Assembly (NCBI RefSeq): GCF_918378365.1
Contig: NZ_OU912926.1
Coordinates: 434,001 to 498,000, forward strand
Reading direction: 5' to 3'
DNA length: 64,000 nt
Source of the DNA: Candidatus Nitrotoga arctica
GTDB taxonomy: Bacteria; Pseudomonadota; Gammaproteobacteria; Burkholderiales; Gallionellaceae
Below are positions 1-9,202 of this stretch, in pieces; the first letter of the stretch is position 1; each line of letters opens with the position of its first letter. Made by a program: the position numbers and the translations under genes. The notes under the pieces are model-generated. The model worked only from the letters and a program-made list of their open reading frames with translations. It did no database searches and was not told where the DNA came from.

Positions 1-461
1 ATCAACTCAGACACGCGCAGGCCGCTGGCATATAACACTTCCAGCATAGTGCGATCACGCATGCCCAGAGGTATATCCGTATCCGGTGCTTGTAGCAGCA
101 TATCCACATCTTGTTCGGTGAGCGTTTTTGGCAGGTTACGAGGCAGCCTGGGGGTAGCGATTTGCAGGGTGGGATCAGTGTCTATTTTGCTCTGCCGTAA
201 CAGGTAACGGAACAGGCGTTTGAGGCTTGATATGGCACGACTGGTACTGGTGGCTTTAGCTTTTTGTTTGACGACCAAATAAGCGAGAAAGCCTTGGACG
301 TCAGCATGTGTCGCCTCTAGTAAGGAACAGTGATGTTGTTTTTCCATCCAGAAAATAAATTTGCACAGATCGCGTCTGTAGCTTTCCAATGTGTTGCGCG
401 ACAAACCGTCTTCCAGCCACAGGCAATCGCAGAATTCATCCAGGAGGTCAGTGTTGTTCAT
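1..461 (-). CDS. xerD: Site-specific tyrosine recombinase XerD, N-terminal part (cut by window edge)
   Basis: Reading leftwards from an ATG at 459-461, about 153 residues are open to the window edge. The start (MNNTDLLDEFCDCLW) and the early motif SRNTLESYRRDL are typical of the SAM-like core-binding domain of XerC/XerD. Near the edge, YASGLRVSEL begins the catalytic domain and carries its first catalytic Arg. The rest of the catalytic domain, including the Tyr nucleophile, lies outside the window. XerD with XerC resolves chromosome dimers at dif. XerD is favoured over XerC from the overall resemblance, but the two are close relatives. Neighbouring ogt is on the same strand about 215 bases upstream; that gap holds no gene I can see. 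Confidence 0.9.
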   Translation of the reverse strand, partial: MNNTDLLDEFCDCLWLEDGLSRNTLESYRRDLCKFIFWMEKQHHCSLLEATHADVQGFLAYLVVKQKAKATSTSRAISSLKRLFRYLLRQSKIDTDPTLQIATPRLPRNLPKTLTEQDVDMLLQAPDTDIPLGMRDRTMLEVLYASGLRVSEL

Positions 462-675
462 ATATCGTTGTCATTTTGAATGTAGCGAGAAATCTATATG
501 ATTCTTCACTATGTACGAAATATTAGCTGTAGTTGCTCCCGCCTGCTCCTGGATAACGGACTCTAATAGATTGTCGGACTTGGATTTTTAGTTGCGTAAC
601 ATATTGATCTTATATATAAATCAATTTCACTAAATCATATTTACCTCAATTTAATCAATTTATTACGGGTAAATC

Positions 676-1158
676 CTACAGGTTCTTTCTTTGGTTCGAT
701 TGCTTTTCATATGCAAGCAACCAGCGTTTGATATCCAGCGCATTCCCCGCGCGCTGATGTATGAAGCCGCCGATACCAGATTTACTTACCACGCGATGGC
801 AGGGGATGACAATGGGAATGGGATTTGCGCCACACGCCTGACCAACCGCCCGCGGGCTGGAAGCTAGCAACGTGGCGAGATCGCCATAATTACGTGTTTT
901 CCCGGGTGGAATAGCAGATATTGCCTGCCACACTTTTGTTTGGTGGACAGTGCCGTTTAGCTTGAGGGAAAGATTAAAATGAAAATTTGGATCAATGAAA
1001 TAGGCCTGCAATTGTCTGCATACCTCTCGAGCGAACGCTTGGCTAGGCGATTGTGGCGTGGCATCTGACTCCAGAAAGTCGATGTCAGTTAGCGTATCCG
1101 CCTCACAACAAATACCCAGCATACCAAATGGTGTAGGTAGCTTTGCCTGATAATTCAT
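676..1158 (-). CDS. ogt: Methylated-DNA--protein-cysteine methyltransferase
   Basis: A 160-residue protein that transfers the alkyl group from O6-methylguanine (or O4-methylthymine) in DNA to its own cysteine, a suicidal repair reaction. The active-site motif PCHRVV is present at about residues 118-123, preceded by the DNA-binding helix region (RNYGDLATLLASSPRAVGQA) and followed by a GGF segment. The length fits the Ogt type without the N-terminal Ada regulator domain. It stands alone between xerD and the ribosomal-protein operon, so it is probably transcribed by itself. Confidence 0.93.
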   Translation of the reverse strand: MNYQAKLPTPFGMLGICCEADTLTDIDFLESDATPQSPSQAFAREVCRQLQAYFIDPNFHFNLSLKLNGTVHQTKVWQAISAIPPGKTRNYGDLATLLASSPRAVGQACGANPIPIVIPCHRVVSKSGIGGFIHQRAGNALDIKRWLLAYEKQSNQRKNL

Positions 1159-1400
1159 TGCTTACCTTCCTTACACAAATATTTGGCACGAATATTTGGC
1201 TAATTTTAAAGGTCTGATCCAGACAATATGAGACCTGGAAACAATAAGAGTTTATATTCCCAAGTGACGGACGCAAGCAATATTTAGTACATTACGCAAG
1301 CATTCATGAAAAATATTTCGGGAATTGGCGTTACAAAGAGAGGGCAAGTAGCCCCCCAGCCTTAGGGGTAACCAGAGTTTTTGAGGTGCCTTAGCAGTAA

Positions 1401-1419
1401 CCTCCGGTTTTGCCGGAGG
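1401..1419. other. Short perfect hairpin behind the rplS operon
   Basis: CCTCCGG and CCGGAGG pair around a 5-base loop, 57 bases beyond the stop of rplS. It could end the rpsP-rplS transcript, but no T-run follows on the minus strand, so an ordinary intrinsic terminator is not shown. The rest of the 317-base gap 1159-1475 holds no gene I can recognise. Confidence 0.4.
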
Positions 1420-1475
1420 CAATCAATTTGCCCATTCTTATTTTAAATAAGAATAAGAATGAATTAACTGCAAAC

Positions 1476-1844
1476 TTAAACCGCTTTGCGGTTAGGGAGT
1501 TTTTCCTTGATGCGCGCGGATTTTCCGGAACGGTCACGCAAGTAGTACAGCTTGGCACGACGCACATCACCCCGGCGTTTTACTTCGATACTGGCAATGG
1601 CTGTTGAATAGGTTTGAAAGGTACGTTCCACACCTTCACTAGCGGAAATTTTCCGCACGATGAAAGATGAATTCAGGCCACGATTGCGCTTTGCAATCAC
1701 TACGCCTTCGTAAGCCTGCACGCGTTTGCGTTCACCTTCGACCACGTTCACATTGACGATAACGGTGTCGCCAGGGGCGAAGCTCGGGATTACTTTGCCC
1801 AGACGGACAATTTCTTCTTGTTCAAGTATTGCGATAAGATTCAT
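1476..1844 (-). CDS. rplS: 50S ribosomal protein L19
   Basis: A 122-residue ribosomal protein of the large subunit at the 30S-50S interface. The start [12 protein letters not shown] and the body ([15 protein letters not shown], then [20 protein letters not shown]) are characteristic of L19. The open frame runs further upstream, but the ATG at 1842-1844 is chosen because AGAGGAAA precedes it and because the longer frame lies inside trmD. The start overlaps the trmD stop as ATGA, indicating translational coupling. It is the last gene of the rpsP-rimM-trmD-rplS operon. Confidence 0.97.
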   Translation of the reverse strand: MNLIAILEQEEIVRLGKVIPSFAPGDTVIVNVNVVEGERKRVQAYEGVVIAKRNRGLNSSFIVRKISASEGVERTFQTYSTAIASIEVKRRGDVRRAKLYYLRDRSGKSARIKEKLPNRKAV

Positions 1845-2617
1845 TTTATTTCCTCTTGTTGTACGGATGCTTGTTCCTGCTGGTACTCTGCCAGTAGCCG
1901 AGCTTCCTGTTTTGTTAACTGGCGTTGTGCCAGCAAATCTGGGCGGCGTTGCCAAGTCCGTCCTAGCGCCTGCTTCAACCGCCACTTTTCTATCTCGGCG
2001 TGGTGTCCGGAAAGTAAGACCTCCGGTATTCCTTCGCCTTCAAAAATTTCTGGCCGCGTATAATGCGGACAATCCAGCAAGCCCGCTACAAACGAGTCCT
2101 GCTGTGCTGATTCGGCATCCCCCAACACCCCGGGCAAGTGCCGCACCAGACTATCTATCAGCACCATGGCTGCCAGCTCGCCACCGGATAACACATAGTC
2201 ACCGATGGAAAGTTCTTCATCCACCTGCTGCCGTATCAGGCGTTCATCTACACCCTCGTAACGGCTTGCCAGCAGAATCAATCCATCATTCCGCCCCAAA
2301 AGCTCCTTCACCACTGCGTGGGTTAGTTGTCGTCCCTGTGGTGACAGGTGGATTACACAATTTTTGACCACGCCAGTTTGCGCTTGGCTTTGTTTCGCTG
2401 TTGCGATTGCCTGCGCTAGTGGCTCTGCCAACATCAACATTCCAGGGCCGCCACCATAAGGTCTGTCATCTACGGAACGATGCTTGTCGCTGGTGAACTC
2501 ACGCGGATTCCATGTGTGGAGCACAAACTTGCCCTGCTCCGCCGCACGCCGGGTTACCCCATATTGGGTAATCGCATCGAACATTTCCGGGAATAGCGTA
2601 ATAACATCAAAGTGCAT
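1841..2617 (-). CDS. trmD: tRNA (guanine-N1-)-methyltransferase
   Basis: A 258-residue SPOUT-class methyltransferase that makes m1G37 in tRNAs reading CNN/GNN codons, using S-adenosylmethionine, and so prevents +1 frameshifting. The sequence begins [13 protein letters not shown] and shows [22 protein letters not shown], and the trefoil-knot cofactor region [16 protein letters not shown]. The downstream [10 protein letters not shown] motif of the family is also present. Length is normal. It is cotranscribed with rimM (9 bases upstream) and overlaps rplS by 4 bases. Confidence 0.97.
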   Translation of the reverse strand: MHFDVITLFPEMFDAITQYGVTRRAAEQGKFVLHTWNPREFTSDKHRSVDDRPYGGGPGMLMLAEPLAQAIATAKQSQAQTGVVKNCVIHLSPQGRQLTHAVVKELLGRNDGLILLASRYEGVDERLIRQQVDEELSIGDYVLSGGELAAMVLIDSLVRHLPGVLGDAESAQQDSFVAGLLDCPHYTRPEIFEGEGIPEVLLSGHHAEIEKWRLKQALGRTWQRRPDLLAQRQLTKQEARLLAEYQQEQASVQQEEIK

Positions 2618-2626
2618 CGCCGCTGC

Positions 2627-3148
2627 TCAGCGTTTTGCTGCCCAATCGGCTGACCAATCGACACGTATCACTTTTTCCGTCAAGTTTACTTGCTTAATTG
2701 CGCTGGCGATGAACGGGATTAGTAATTCCCCTCGATTTTTTTTGGACAAGTCTTCCAGCACACACAGCACCTGATTAGCACCGGTATCCATAAGGTTGTC
2801 CACCACTCCTAAGCATTCGCCAGCGAGATTAACCACCGTTAGCCCGATTAGATCCGACCAATAATATTCATCCTCAGGTTGTGGAGGAAGACTGCTACGC
2901 GGCACAGCCACCAGCAAACCTTGATATTTTTCGGCGGCGGTTCTGTCGTTGCTGCCTGGAAACTTGGCGACCAAGCCTTTGCTGTGCACAGCAAAGGCTT
3001 CCACAGTTATCTCAGACCAAGGATGCTGCTCGTCTCCCAGCCACCAAATGGGATAATCGGCAAGACTATCCACGGACTCGGTGTAAGTTTTAATCTTCAC
3101 CCAACCGAGAATTCCCTGTGCACCTATCACTCGCCCCATAACTATCAT
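2627..3148 (-). CDS. rimM: 16S rRNA-processing protein RimM
   Basis: RimM binds ribosomal protein S19 and assists maturation of the 30S head domain. The N-terminal barrel begins MIVMGRVIGAQGILGWVKI, and the C-terminal PRC barrel contains YYWSDLIGLTVVN and ends RVDWSADWAAKR. Two starts are possible. ATG at 3148 gives 173 residues and lies 13 bases behind rpsP. An in-frame GTG at 3181 gives 184 residues and overlaps rpsP by 20 bases. Neither has a strong ribosome-binding site. The ATG is preferred because family members usually begin close to MIVMGRV. Confidence 0.93.
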   Translation of the reverse strand: MIVMGRVIGAQGILGWVKIKTYTESVDSLADYPIWWLGDEQHPWSEITVEAFAVHSKGLVAKFPGSNDRTAAEKYQGLLVAVPRSSLPPQPEDEYYWSDLIGLTVVNLAGECLGVVDNLMDTGANQVLCVLEDLSKKNRGELLIPFIASAIKQVNLTEKVIRVDWSADWAAKR

Positions 3149-3161
3149 GGAGTCTGATGAG

Positions 3162-3416
3162 TTATGCTTTTGCTGCGGCACCAGCTCGCTTGACCAGCTT
3201 AGCGACGGCGTCGCTTAGTTGCGCGCCTTTTTCTTGCCAGAAAGCCACGCGATCCAGTTGGATACGCATGCCTTCAGGACCTTCCTGGGCAACCGGGTTA
3301 TAAAAACCAACGCGCTCGATGAACCGACCATCACGGCGATTGCGCGAATCGGCCACAACTACATTAAAAAACGGGCGATTTTTAGAGCCGCCACGTGCAA
3401 ATCGAATAATAACCAT
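3162..3416 (-). CDS. rpsP: 30S ribosomal protein S16
   Basis: An 84-residue small-subunit protein, first gene of the rpsP-rimM-trmD-rplS operon. [17 protein letters not shown] at the N-terminus and the following [20 protein letters not shown] are the S16 signature. The ATG at 3414-3416 is chosen because S16 proteins start MV(I/V)IRLAR; the frame is open a further 10 codons upstream but that extension is not family-like. The promoter for the operon should lie in 3417-3491; I could not assign -35/-10 boxes with confidence. Confidence 0.96.
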   Translation of the reverse strand: MVIIRFARGGSKNRPFFNVVVADSRNRRDGRFIERVGFYNPVAQEGPEGMRIQLDRVAFWQEKGAQLSDAVAKLVKRAGAAAKA

Positions 3417-3491
3417 AGTTTCTACTTTATCGTTAGCAAATGCCAAAGGGCGCAGATTCTACGACACTTTGCAGAGGTATGGCAAGTGACA

Positions 3492-4304
3492 TTAGCGATG
3501 CAGTAACACTTCCAACACGAATTTGGTGCCCAGATAGGCGAGCAGCAAAAAAATGAAGCCGCTCATTGTCCACCGCACCGCAGTACGGCCGCGCCAGCCT
3601 TGATAGTGGTGCCCCAGTAATAACACTGCGAACACGCACCAGGAAATGAGACCGAATAACATTTTGTGATTGAATTGCCACGGCTTGCCAAATAATTGAT
3701 CGGAAAAGACAACGCCCGACACTAATGTCAAAGTGAGCAGAACGAAGCCTGCGCCGATGATGCGGAATAATAAGGTTTCCATGGTAAGCAAGGGTGGTAA
3801 GCCTTGCAGCACACGCGGCAGCGTAGCTTGGTGCAGTCGTTTTTCCACTAATGACATCAGGCTCGCATGTAGTACCGCAATGGTGAACAGACTGTAGGCG
3901 AGCATTGCTGCCAGAATATGCGCCTCTAGGACAAATGAAAGATTGTTCGTTAGCGGATGGGCCGCAGGAAACAGCGCCGGCAGTAATGCCCCTCCTGCTG
4001 CCAGAGGCAACACTAAAGTTTGCAGGCTGACAATCGGGTAAAAAAAACGTGCTACCCAATACACCAGCATGGTCAGCCACAGGATCAATGAAAGAGCATT
4101 AATTAACCCCAAGTTCAGATCACCGCCACTGAATAAATTGCCATACAGCAGGTATGCATGCAGTACTAGCGGCAGCAATACAGCATGGCCAATCATTCCA
4201 CGGTTTATGACATCTATATTTCCAGTAGATTGTGCACGCCAAAAATAAACCGCTAACACGCTATACGCAAGAAAGGTGATTACATAGAGTGGAAGATTCG
4301 ACAT
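3492..4304 (-). CDS. Inner-membrane CcsA/HemX-family protein (YpjD-like)
   Basis: A 270-residue polytopic membrane protein with about eight hydrophobic segments, starting MSNLPLYVITFLAYSVLAVY. It belongs to the cytochrome c assembly family (CcsA/CcmC/HemX-like), whose members handle haem. The segment around WQFNHKMLFGLISW resembles the conserved histidine-bearing region. Its divergent position beside ffh is the same as that of ypjD/corE in E. coli and other proteobacteria, so a YpjD-type protein is more likely than a dedicated cytochrome c maturation factor. Exact function is not established by the sequence. Confidence 0.8.
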   Translation of the reverse strand: MSNLPLYVITFLAYSVLAVYFWRAQSTGNIDVINRGMIGHAVLLPLVLHAYLLYGNLFSGGDLNLGLINALSLILWLTMLVYWVARFFYPIVSLQTLVLPLAAGGALLPALFPAAHPLTNNLSFVLEAHILAAMLAYSLFTIAVLHASLMSLVEKRLHQATLPRVLQGLPPLLTMETLLFRIIGAGFVLLTLTLVSGVVFSDQLFGKPWQFNHKMLFGLISWCVFAVLLLGHHYQGWRGRTAVRWTMSGFIFLLLAYLGTKFVLEVLLHR

Positions 4305-4376
4305 TTTTGGTCAGGATGTTTTAGACTTCACAGATTCTACACTATAGCCAATGCTGCGGAAAACAGGAGCGAGATC

Positions 4377-5726
4377 ATGCTAGACAACCTTACACAACGC
4401 CTTTCAGGCGTTATAAAAAACCTGCGCGGACAAGCGCGCTTGTCTGAAAGCAACATCCAGGATGCCTTGCGTGAAGTACGCTTGGCCCTGCTGGAAGCTG
4501 ACGTGGCGTTGCCTGTGGTTAAAGAATTTACTGCCCAGGTGAAACAGGCTGCGTTGGGACAAGAAGTGTTGAGCAGTCTGACGCCGGGACAAGCATTGAT
4601 TGGTATAGTACATCGCGAGCTGACCAAGCTGATGGGTGAACACAACGATGCGTTGAATCTCACCACCGTGCCGCCGGCCGTGATTCTGATGGCTGGTTTG
4701 CAGGGCGCAGGCAAGACGACCACGAGTGGAAAACTTGCCAAATTGCTGCGCGAGCAGATGAAGAAAAAAGTGCTGCTGGTTAGTTGTGACGTGTACCGTC
4801 CTGCTGCGATCGAGCAATTGCGTACCCTGGCGCAGCAACTGGAAATCGATTTTTTTGCCTCTGACATCAGCCAAAAGCCGCGCGATATAGCACTGGCGGC
4901 GCTTGATTACGCGCGCAAGCATCACCACGATGTGCTGATTGTGGATACAGCTGGTCGACTTGCGATCAATGCCGCAATGATGGAAGAAATTCAGCAATTG
5001 CACGCCGACCTTAATCCGATTGAAACCCTGTTCGTTGTGGACGCAATGACCGGTCAAGACGCCGTAAATACCGCAAAGGCATTTGGCGAGGCGCTGCCGC
5101 TAAGCGGTATTATCCTCACCAAACTGGATGGTGATGCGCGGGGTGGTGCGGCCTTGTCAGTACGGCACATCACCGGCAAACCGATCAAATTTGTTGGCGT
5201 GAGCGAAAAGCTCAATGGTCTGGAAGCCTTCCACCCAGAGCGCATGGCTTCGCGCGTGTTGGGCATGGGTGATGTATTGTCGCTGATTGAAGATGCTCAC
5301 CGTGAGATTGATCATGCCGAGGCTGAAAAACTGGCCAAGAAAATCAAAAGTGGTCACGGATTTGATCTTAACGATTTCAAGATGCAAATCGTGCAAATGC
5401 GCAAAATGGGCGGCATGTCTGCCTTGATGGATAAATTACCCGCACAACTCGGGCAGGCTGCAGCAGGCGCCAAGATGGACGACCGCGCCGTCAATCGCAC
5501 TGAAGGCATCATTAATTCAATGACAATGCAAGAACGTTCCCATCCAGAACTTATTAAAGCATCACGTAAGCGCCGCATCGCCACCGGAGCGGGGGTTCAG
5601 GTAATGCACGTAAACCAGTTGCTGAACCAGTTCGAGCAAACGCAAAAGATGATGAAGATGTTCAGTAAAGGCGGTATAGGTAAAATGATGCGCGGCATGA
5701 AGGGCATGTTGCCCGGCAAACGTTAA
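4377..5726 (+). CDS. ffh: Signal recognition particle protein Ffh
   Basis: A 449-residue SRP54 homologue. With 4.5S RNA it binds signal sequences of nascent membrane proteins and docks with FtsY. The N domain (1-90) is followed by the GTPase G domain: P-loop GLQGAGKTTTSGK near residue 107, DVYRPAAIEQL, DTAGRLAI near 190, and TKLDGDARGGAAL near 248. The C-terminal M domain (about 325-449) is methionine-rich and ends KMMRGMKGMLPGKR. Length and order are standard. It is transcribed divergently from the CcsA-like gene. No 4.5S RNA gene was seen in the window. Confidence 0.97.
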   Translation: MLDNLTQRLSGVIKNLRGQARLSESNIQDALREVRLALLEADVALPVVKEFTAQVKQAALGQEVLSSLTPGQALIGIVHRELTKLMGEHNDALNLTTVPPAVILMAGLQGAGKTTTSGKLAKLLREQMKKKVLLVSCDVYRPAAIEQLRTLAQQLEIDFFASDISQKPRDIALAALDYARKHHHDVLIVDTAGRLAINAAMMEEIQQLHADLNPIETLFVVDAMTGQDAVNTAKAFGEALPLSGIILTKLDGDARGGAALSVRHITGKPIKFVGVSEKLNGLEAFHPERMASRVLGMGDVLSLIEDAHREIDHAEAEKLAKKIKSGHGFDLNDFKMQIVQMRKMGGMSALMDKLPAQLGQAAAGAKMDDRAVNRTEGIINSMTMQERSHPELIKASRKRRIATGAGVQVMHVNQLLNQFEQTQKMMKMFSKGGIGKMMRGMKGMLPGKR

Positions 5727-5779
5727 ACTCTGGAAGCTGAAGGTTGCCTGCCATAGCAATGCAAAATTGACAAACATAA

Positions 5780-5886
5780 TTAAAGAAGCGCTGATTAATT
5801 CGCGTTTCAGAATTTCACACAGTTTAAGGATCAATTTGTTACGCGCGCAATTCCGCGAAATTTTGAATTAATCAGCTTCTCCTTAA
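5780..5886. repeat. Palindromic, MITE-like element about 107 bp long
   Basis: The ends are near-inverted repeats. The left arm contains CTGATTAATTC (5791-5801) and the right arm contains GAATTAATCAG (5865-5875), with outer TTAA on both sides. No gene fits inside. Such compact inverted-repeat units between genes are usually non-autonomous insertion remnants; the parent element cannot be named from this window. The remaining space to 6103 has a CG-alternating run near 6000 and no gene. Confidence 0.5.
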
Positions 5887-6103
5887 TTTCCAGTTAACTG
5901 GAAGTTGTGTTTGCTCAATGATGCAGTGTTTCGTTTAGCCCTCCGTACGTAAAAAATCGCCGGACTACACTCTAGTACGAGCGGTACGACTTCCCCTCTC
6001 GCGCGCGCGCAGATTGCGCGGGTGAAGGCAGTACCCTAGCAGTCAGCAGGCACAAAAAAATCTCACTCAGGTAGTCAGATTGATTAAATAATCAACTGAT
6101 ATC

Positions 6104-6444
6104 TTGGCCATGTCCCGCTCCATAGCTGGCCACTGTTCACCGATGAAGATACAAAAAATTCTAACGGACAACGGGGGCCAGTTTACGGATCGCTTATCAG
6201 CAAGGATAAACGCGCCACAGGCAAGCAAACTCGCTTCGCCTCAGCGGCAGAGCTGGAGACAGTTTTGGCTTTACTATTTGAATATCTAAACCACCCTATC
6301 CCGCAGCGTGCTTTGAATCACCAGACGCCCATCCAGTCATTGCAAAAATGGTACACAGAAAACCAGATTTATTTGTTAAACGTGTTTATAAACAGGCGGG
6401 ACTTGACACTTAGCAAATGCGACAGAATCAGCGAAAGTAAATAA
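6104..6444 (+). pseudogene. Remnant of an IS481-type transposase
   Basis: Pieces of a DDE transposase are readable in more than one frame. Around 6155-6190 there is KILTDNGGQFTDR, the catalytic-Asp segment of IS3/IS481 transposases. From about 6230 to 6444 another frame reads ETVLALLFEYLNHPIPQ and then RALNHQTPIQSLQKWYTENQ, the usual C-terminal part. The segment between, which should hold the catalytic Glu, is missing, and the frames differ, so the gene is deleted and dead. No flanking inverted repeats were identified. The 6445-6646 gap after it holds nothing I can name. Confidence 0.7.
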
Positions 6445-6646
6445 AATTTTGTTCAGGAAGAGCGTATAGTGAATTAAAGTATAACTCCGCACCTTTGACC
6501 AATCGTCCCGCTAAGTTTATGTTTATAGAGTAGGCCATCCAATAGTTGTGTAGGCTGAGGTTCATGGTTTACCACCAGCCCGTGTTATAGCGATTCTTTG
6601 TTATGAATGGCCGATGCCATAGTATGCATTTTTACAGAGGTTAACA

Positions 6647-9184
6647 TTGCCAGGAAAAATCAGCGATCTTACCATTCTAAATCGCACCCCTGGTACTCTG
6701 GGAGGTATGACTAAAGCCCGACGCCAGGAAGCCCTTTTAAAGAGGGGCGCTTTGCAGAGTGCGATTTTCAATAGCGCCAATTTCTCGAGCATCGCCACCG
6801 ACGCGAAGGGTGTGATCCAGATCTTCAACGTCGGCGCCGAGCGCATGCTCGGCTACACAGCCGCCGACGTGATGAACAAGATCACCCCGGCCGACATTTC
6901 CGATCCGCAGGAAGTGATCGCGCGTGCCGAAGCGCTGAGCGTCGAACTCGGCACCCCGATTACGCCGGGCTTCGAAGCATTGGTGTTCAAGGCCTCGCGT
7001 GGCATCGAGGACATCTATGAACTGACCTATATCCGCAAGGACGGTAGCCGTTTTCCAGCGGTCGTGTCAGTCACTGCGCTGCGCGATGCTCAAAACACCA
7101 TCATCGGTTATCTGCTGATCGGCACTGACAACACCGCGCGTAAACAGGCGGAAGAGGCACTGCTCAAGGCGGGAGCCCTGCAGCGCGCGATTTTCAACAG
7201 CGCCAATTTCTCGAGCATCGCCACCGACGCGAAGGGTGTAATCCAGATCTTCAACGTCGGCGCCGAGCGCATGCTCGGCTACACGGCCGCTGACGTGATG
7301 AACAAGATCACCCCAGCCGACATTTCCGATCCGCAGGAAGTTATTGTGCGTGCCAAGGCGTTAAGCGCCGAACTCGACACCCCGATTACGCCGGGCTTCG
7401 AAGCATTGGTGTTCAAGGCCTCACGCGGCATCGAGGACATCTATGAATTGACCTATATTCGCAAGGACGGCAGCCGCTTCCCGGCGGTCGTGTCAGTCAC
7501 CGCACTACGTGACGCTCAAAATATCATCATTGGCTACCTGCTGATCGGTACCGACAATTCCGCGCGAAAGCAGATCGAGGAAGAGCAGAAGAAGCTTGAT
7601 CAGCGGCTGCGCGACCAGCAGTTCTATACGCGCTCGCTCATCGAATCCAACATCGACGCGCTGATGACTACCGATCCGTCCAGCATCATTACAGACGTCA
7701 ACAAGCAAATGGAGGCGCTCACCGGTTGCACGCGAGACGAGCTTATCGGTGCGCCGTTCAAGAATTATTTCACCGATCCGGAGCTGGCCGAAGCGGGTAT
7801 CAAGCTGGTGCTGAGCGAAAAGAAGGTCACCAACTACGAGCTCACCGCGCGCGCTAGGGACGGTAAGGAAACTGTGGTGTCCTTCAATGCAGCCACCCTC
7901 TACGATCGGGACAGGAGGCTGCAGGGCGTGTTCGCCGCGGCGCGCGACGTCACCGAACGTAATCGCCTGGATCAGGTGCTGCGAGAAAAGAACATTGAGC
8001 TGGAGAGCGCCAGAGCTGGGGCGGACAAGGCCAACCTCGCCAAATCGGATTTCCTCTCCAGCATGAGCCATGAGCTGCGCAGCCCGCTCAATGCCATCCT
8101 CGGGTTCGCCCAGCTGATGGAGTCCGATTCCCCGCCAGCAACGGCCTCACAACAGAAAAGCATAACCCATATTCTTCAGGCGGGATGGCATCTGCTGAAG
8201 TTGATCAATGAGATCCTTGATCTCGCGGTGATCGAGTCCGGGCAGGTACCGATATCGCAGGAACTGGTGTCGCTGGCCGAAGTCATGCTCGAATGTCAGG
8301 GCATGATCGAACCGCAGGCGCAACAGCGTGGCATCAAACTGACCTTTCCCCAGCTCGACATCCCTTACTTTGTCCATGCCGATCGAACCCGGTTGAAGCA
8401 GATTCTCATTAATTTGCTTTCCAACTCGATCAAATACAACATCAAGCAGGGAACGGTTGAGGTGAAATGCACTGAGAGTGGGCCCGGACGCATTCGCATC
8501 AGCATCAAAGATAGCGGTGCCGGATTGCCTCTGGAACAGACGGAGCAGCTCTTTCAGCCGTTCAATCGTCTCGGACAGGAGGCTGGCAGCGAGGAGGGAA
8601 CAGGCATTGGCCTCGTGGTGGCTAAACGACTGGTCGAACTGATGGGGGGCGCAATCGGCGTGGAAAGCACCGTTGGTGTGGGAAGCGTGTTCTGGTTCGA
8701 ACTCATCTCGGTTGCTGAGCCACACCTTTCCATGGAAGGGGTCGAAGCATCAGCACTGGCCCAATCGATTGTGCTTCGCGGAGCGAAGCTGCACACCCTG
8801 CTCTATGTTGAGGATAATCCGGCAAACATGAAATTGGTCGAAAAAATCATCGCGCGCTATCCCGATATTCGACTGCTCACTGCGGTGAATGGGAAGAGCG
8901 GCATCGAGATTGCGCGCGCATCCCAACCGGATGTAATCCTGATGGACATCAATCTGCCCGGCATCACCGGCTTCGAGGCCCTGAAAATCCTGCGTGCCGA
9001 CCCGGCCACGGCGCACATCCCGGTCGTTGCCCTGAGCGCCAATGCAATGTCACGCGACATTGAGAATGGCCTGGCGGCCGGATTCTTCCACTATCTTACT
9101 AAACCGATCAAGGTTAATGAGTTCCTGAACATAATCGATGAAGCGCTGGTATTTGCTGAAATAAAAGTCAATCAGTGCAAATAA
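6647..9184 (+). CDS. Hybrid sensor histidine kinase with tandem duplicated PAS domains
   Basis: An 845-residue kinase without an obvious membrane segment, so probably cytoplasmic. The order is PAS1 (about 35-150), PAS2 (about 175-295), PAS3 (about 320-435), a short coiled coil, HisKA with H475 in SHELRSPLNAILGF, and HATPase_c (N box NLLSNSIKYN, G boxes DSGAGLP and GTGIGL). The C-terminal receiver domain has LLYVEDNPANM and the phospho-acceptor Asp in ILMDINLPG near residue 767. PAS1 and PAS2 are almost identical in protein and DNA. No Hpt domain follows, so phosphate must go to a separate Hpt protein; the one encoded at 13506 is a candidate. The TTG start has AGAGG six bases upstream; an ATG at 6707 (GGGAGG only one base before it) is an alternative. 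Confidence 0.9.
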   Translation: MPGKISDLTILNRTPGTLGGMTKARRQEALLKRGALQSAIFNSANFSSIATDAKGVIQIFNVGAERMLGYTAADVMNKITPADISDPQEVIARAEALSVELGTPITPGFEALVFKASRGIEDIYELTYIRKDGSRFPAVVSVTALRDAQNTIIGYLLIGTDNTARKQAEEALLKAGALQRAIFNSANFSSIATDAKGVIQIFNVGAERMLGYTAADVMNKITPADISDPQEVIVRAKALSAELDTPITPGFEALVFKASRGIEDIYELTYIRKDGSRFPAVVSVTALRDAQNIIIGYLLIGTDNSARKQIEEEQKKLDQRLRDQQFYTRSLIESNIDALMTTDPSSIITDVNKQMEALTGCTRDELIGAPFKNYFTDPELAEAGIKLVLSEKKVTNYELTARARDGKETVVSFNAATLYDRDRRLQGVFAAARDVTERNRLDQVLREKNIELESARAGADKANLAKSDFLSSMSHELRSPLNAILGFAQLMESDSPPATASQQKSITHILQAGWHLLKLINEILDLAVIESGQVPISQELVSLAEVMLECQGMIEPQAQQRGIKLTFPQLDIPYFVHADRTRLKQILINLLSNSIKYNIKQGTVEVKCTESGPGRIRISIKDSGAGLPLEQTEQLFQPFNRLGQEAGSEEGTGIGLVVAKRLVELMGGAIGVESTVGVGSVFWFELISVAEPHLSMEGVEASALAQSIVLRGAKLHTLLYVEDNPANMKLVEKIIARYPDIRLLTAVNGKSGIEIARASQPDVILMDINLPGITGFEALKILRADPATAHIPVVALSANAMSRDIENGLAAGFFHYLTKPIKVNEFLNIIDEALVFAEIKVNQCK
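6745..7150 (+). repeat. First copy of a 426-bp tandem repeat (PAS1 unit)
   Basis: This stretch and 7171-7576 are near-identical in DNA at an offset of 426 bp (142 codons). Both contain the same long runs through the PAS core (for example ATCGCCACCGACGCGAAGGG). Only scattered substitutions separate them, many synonymous. This indicates a recent duplication of one PAS unit within the kinase gene. Confidence 0.9.
7171..7576 (+). repeat. Second copy of the 426-bp tandem repeat (PAS2 unit)
   Basis: Partner of 6745-7150. The protein differs at few places, for example VRAKALSAELDTP instead of ARAEALSVELGTP. Because the two copies are direct repeats in frame, recombination between them would remove or add one PAS domain without breaking the gene. 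Confidence 0.9.
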
Positions 9185-9202
9185 AGCAGCTCGAATAATT
9201 AT

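Noticed and set aside
1726..2367. Long plus-strand reading frame over trmD and rplS
   Set aside because: It is antisense to conserved trmD/rplS codons and resembles no protein.
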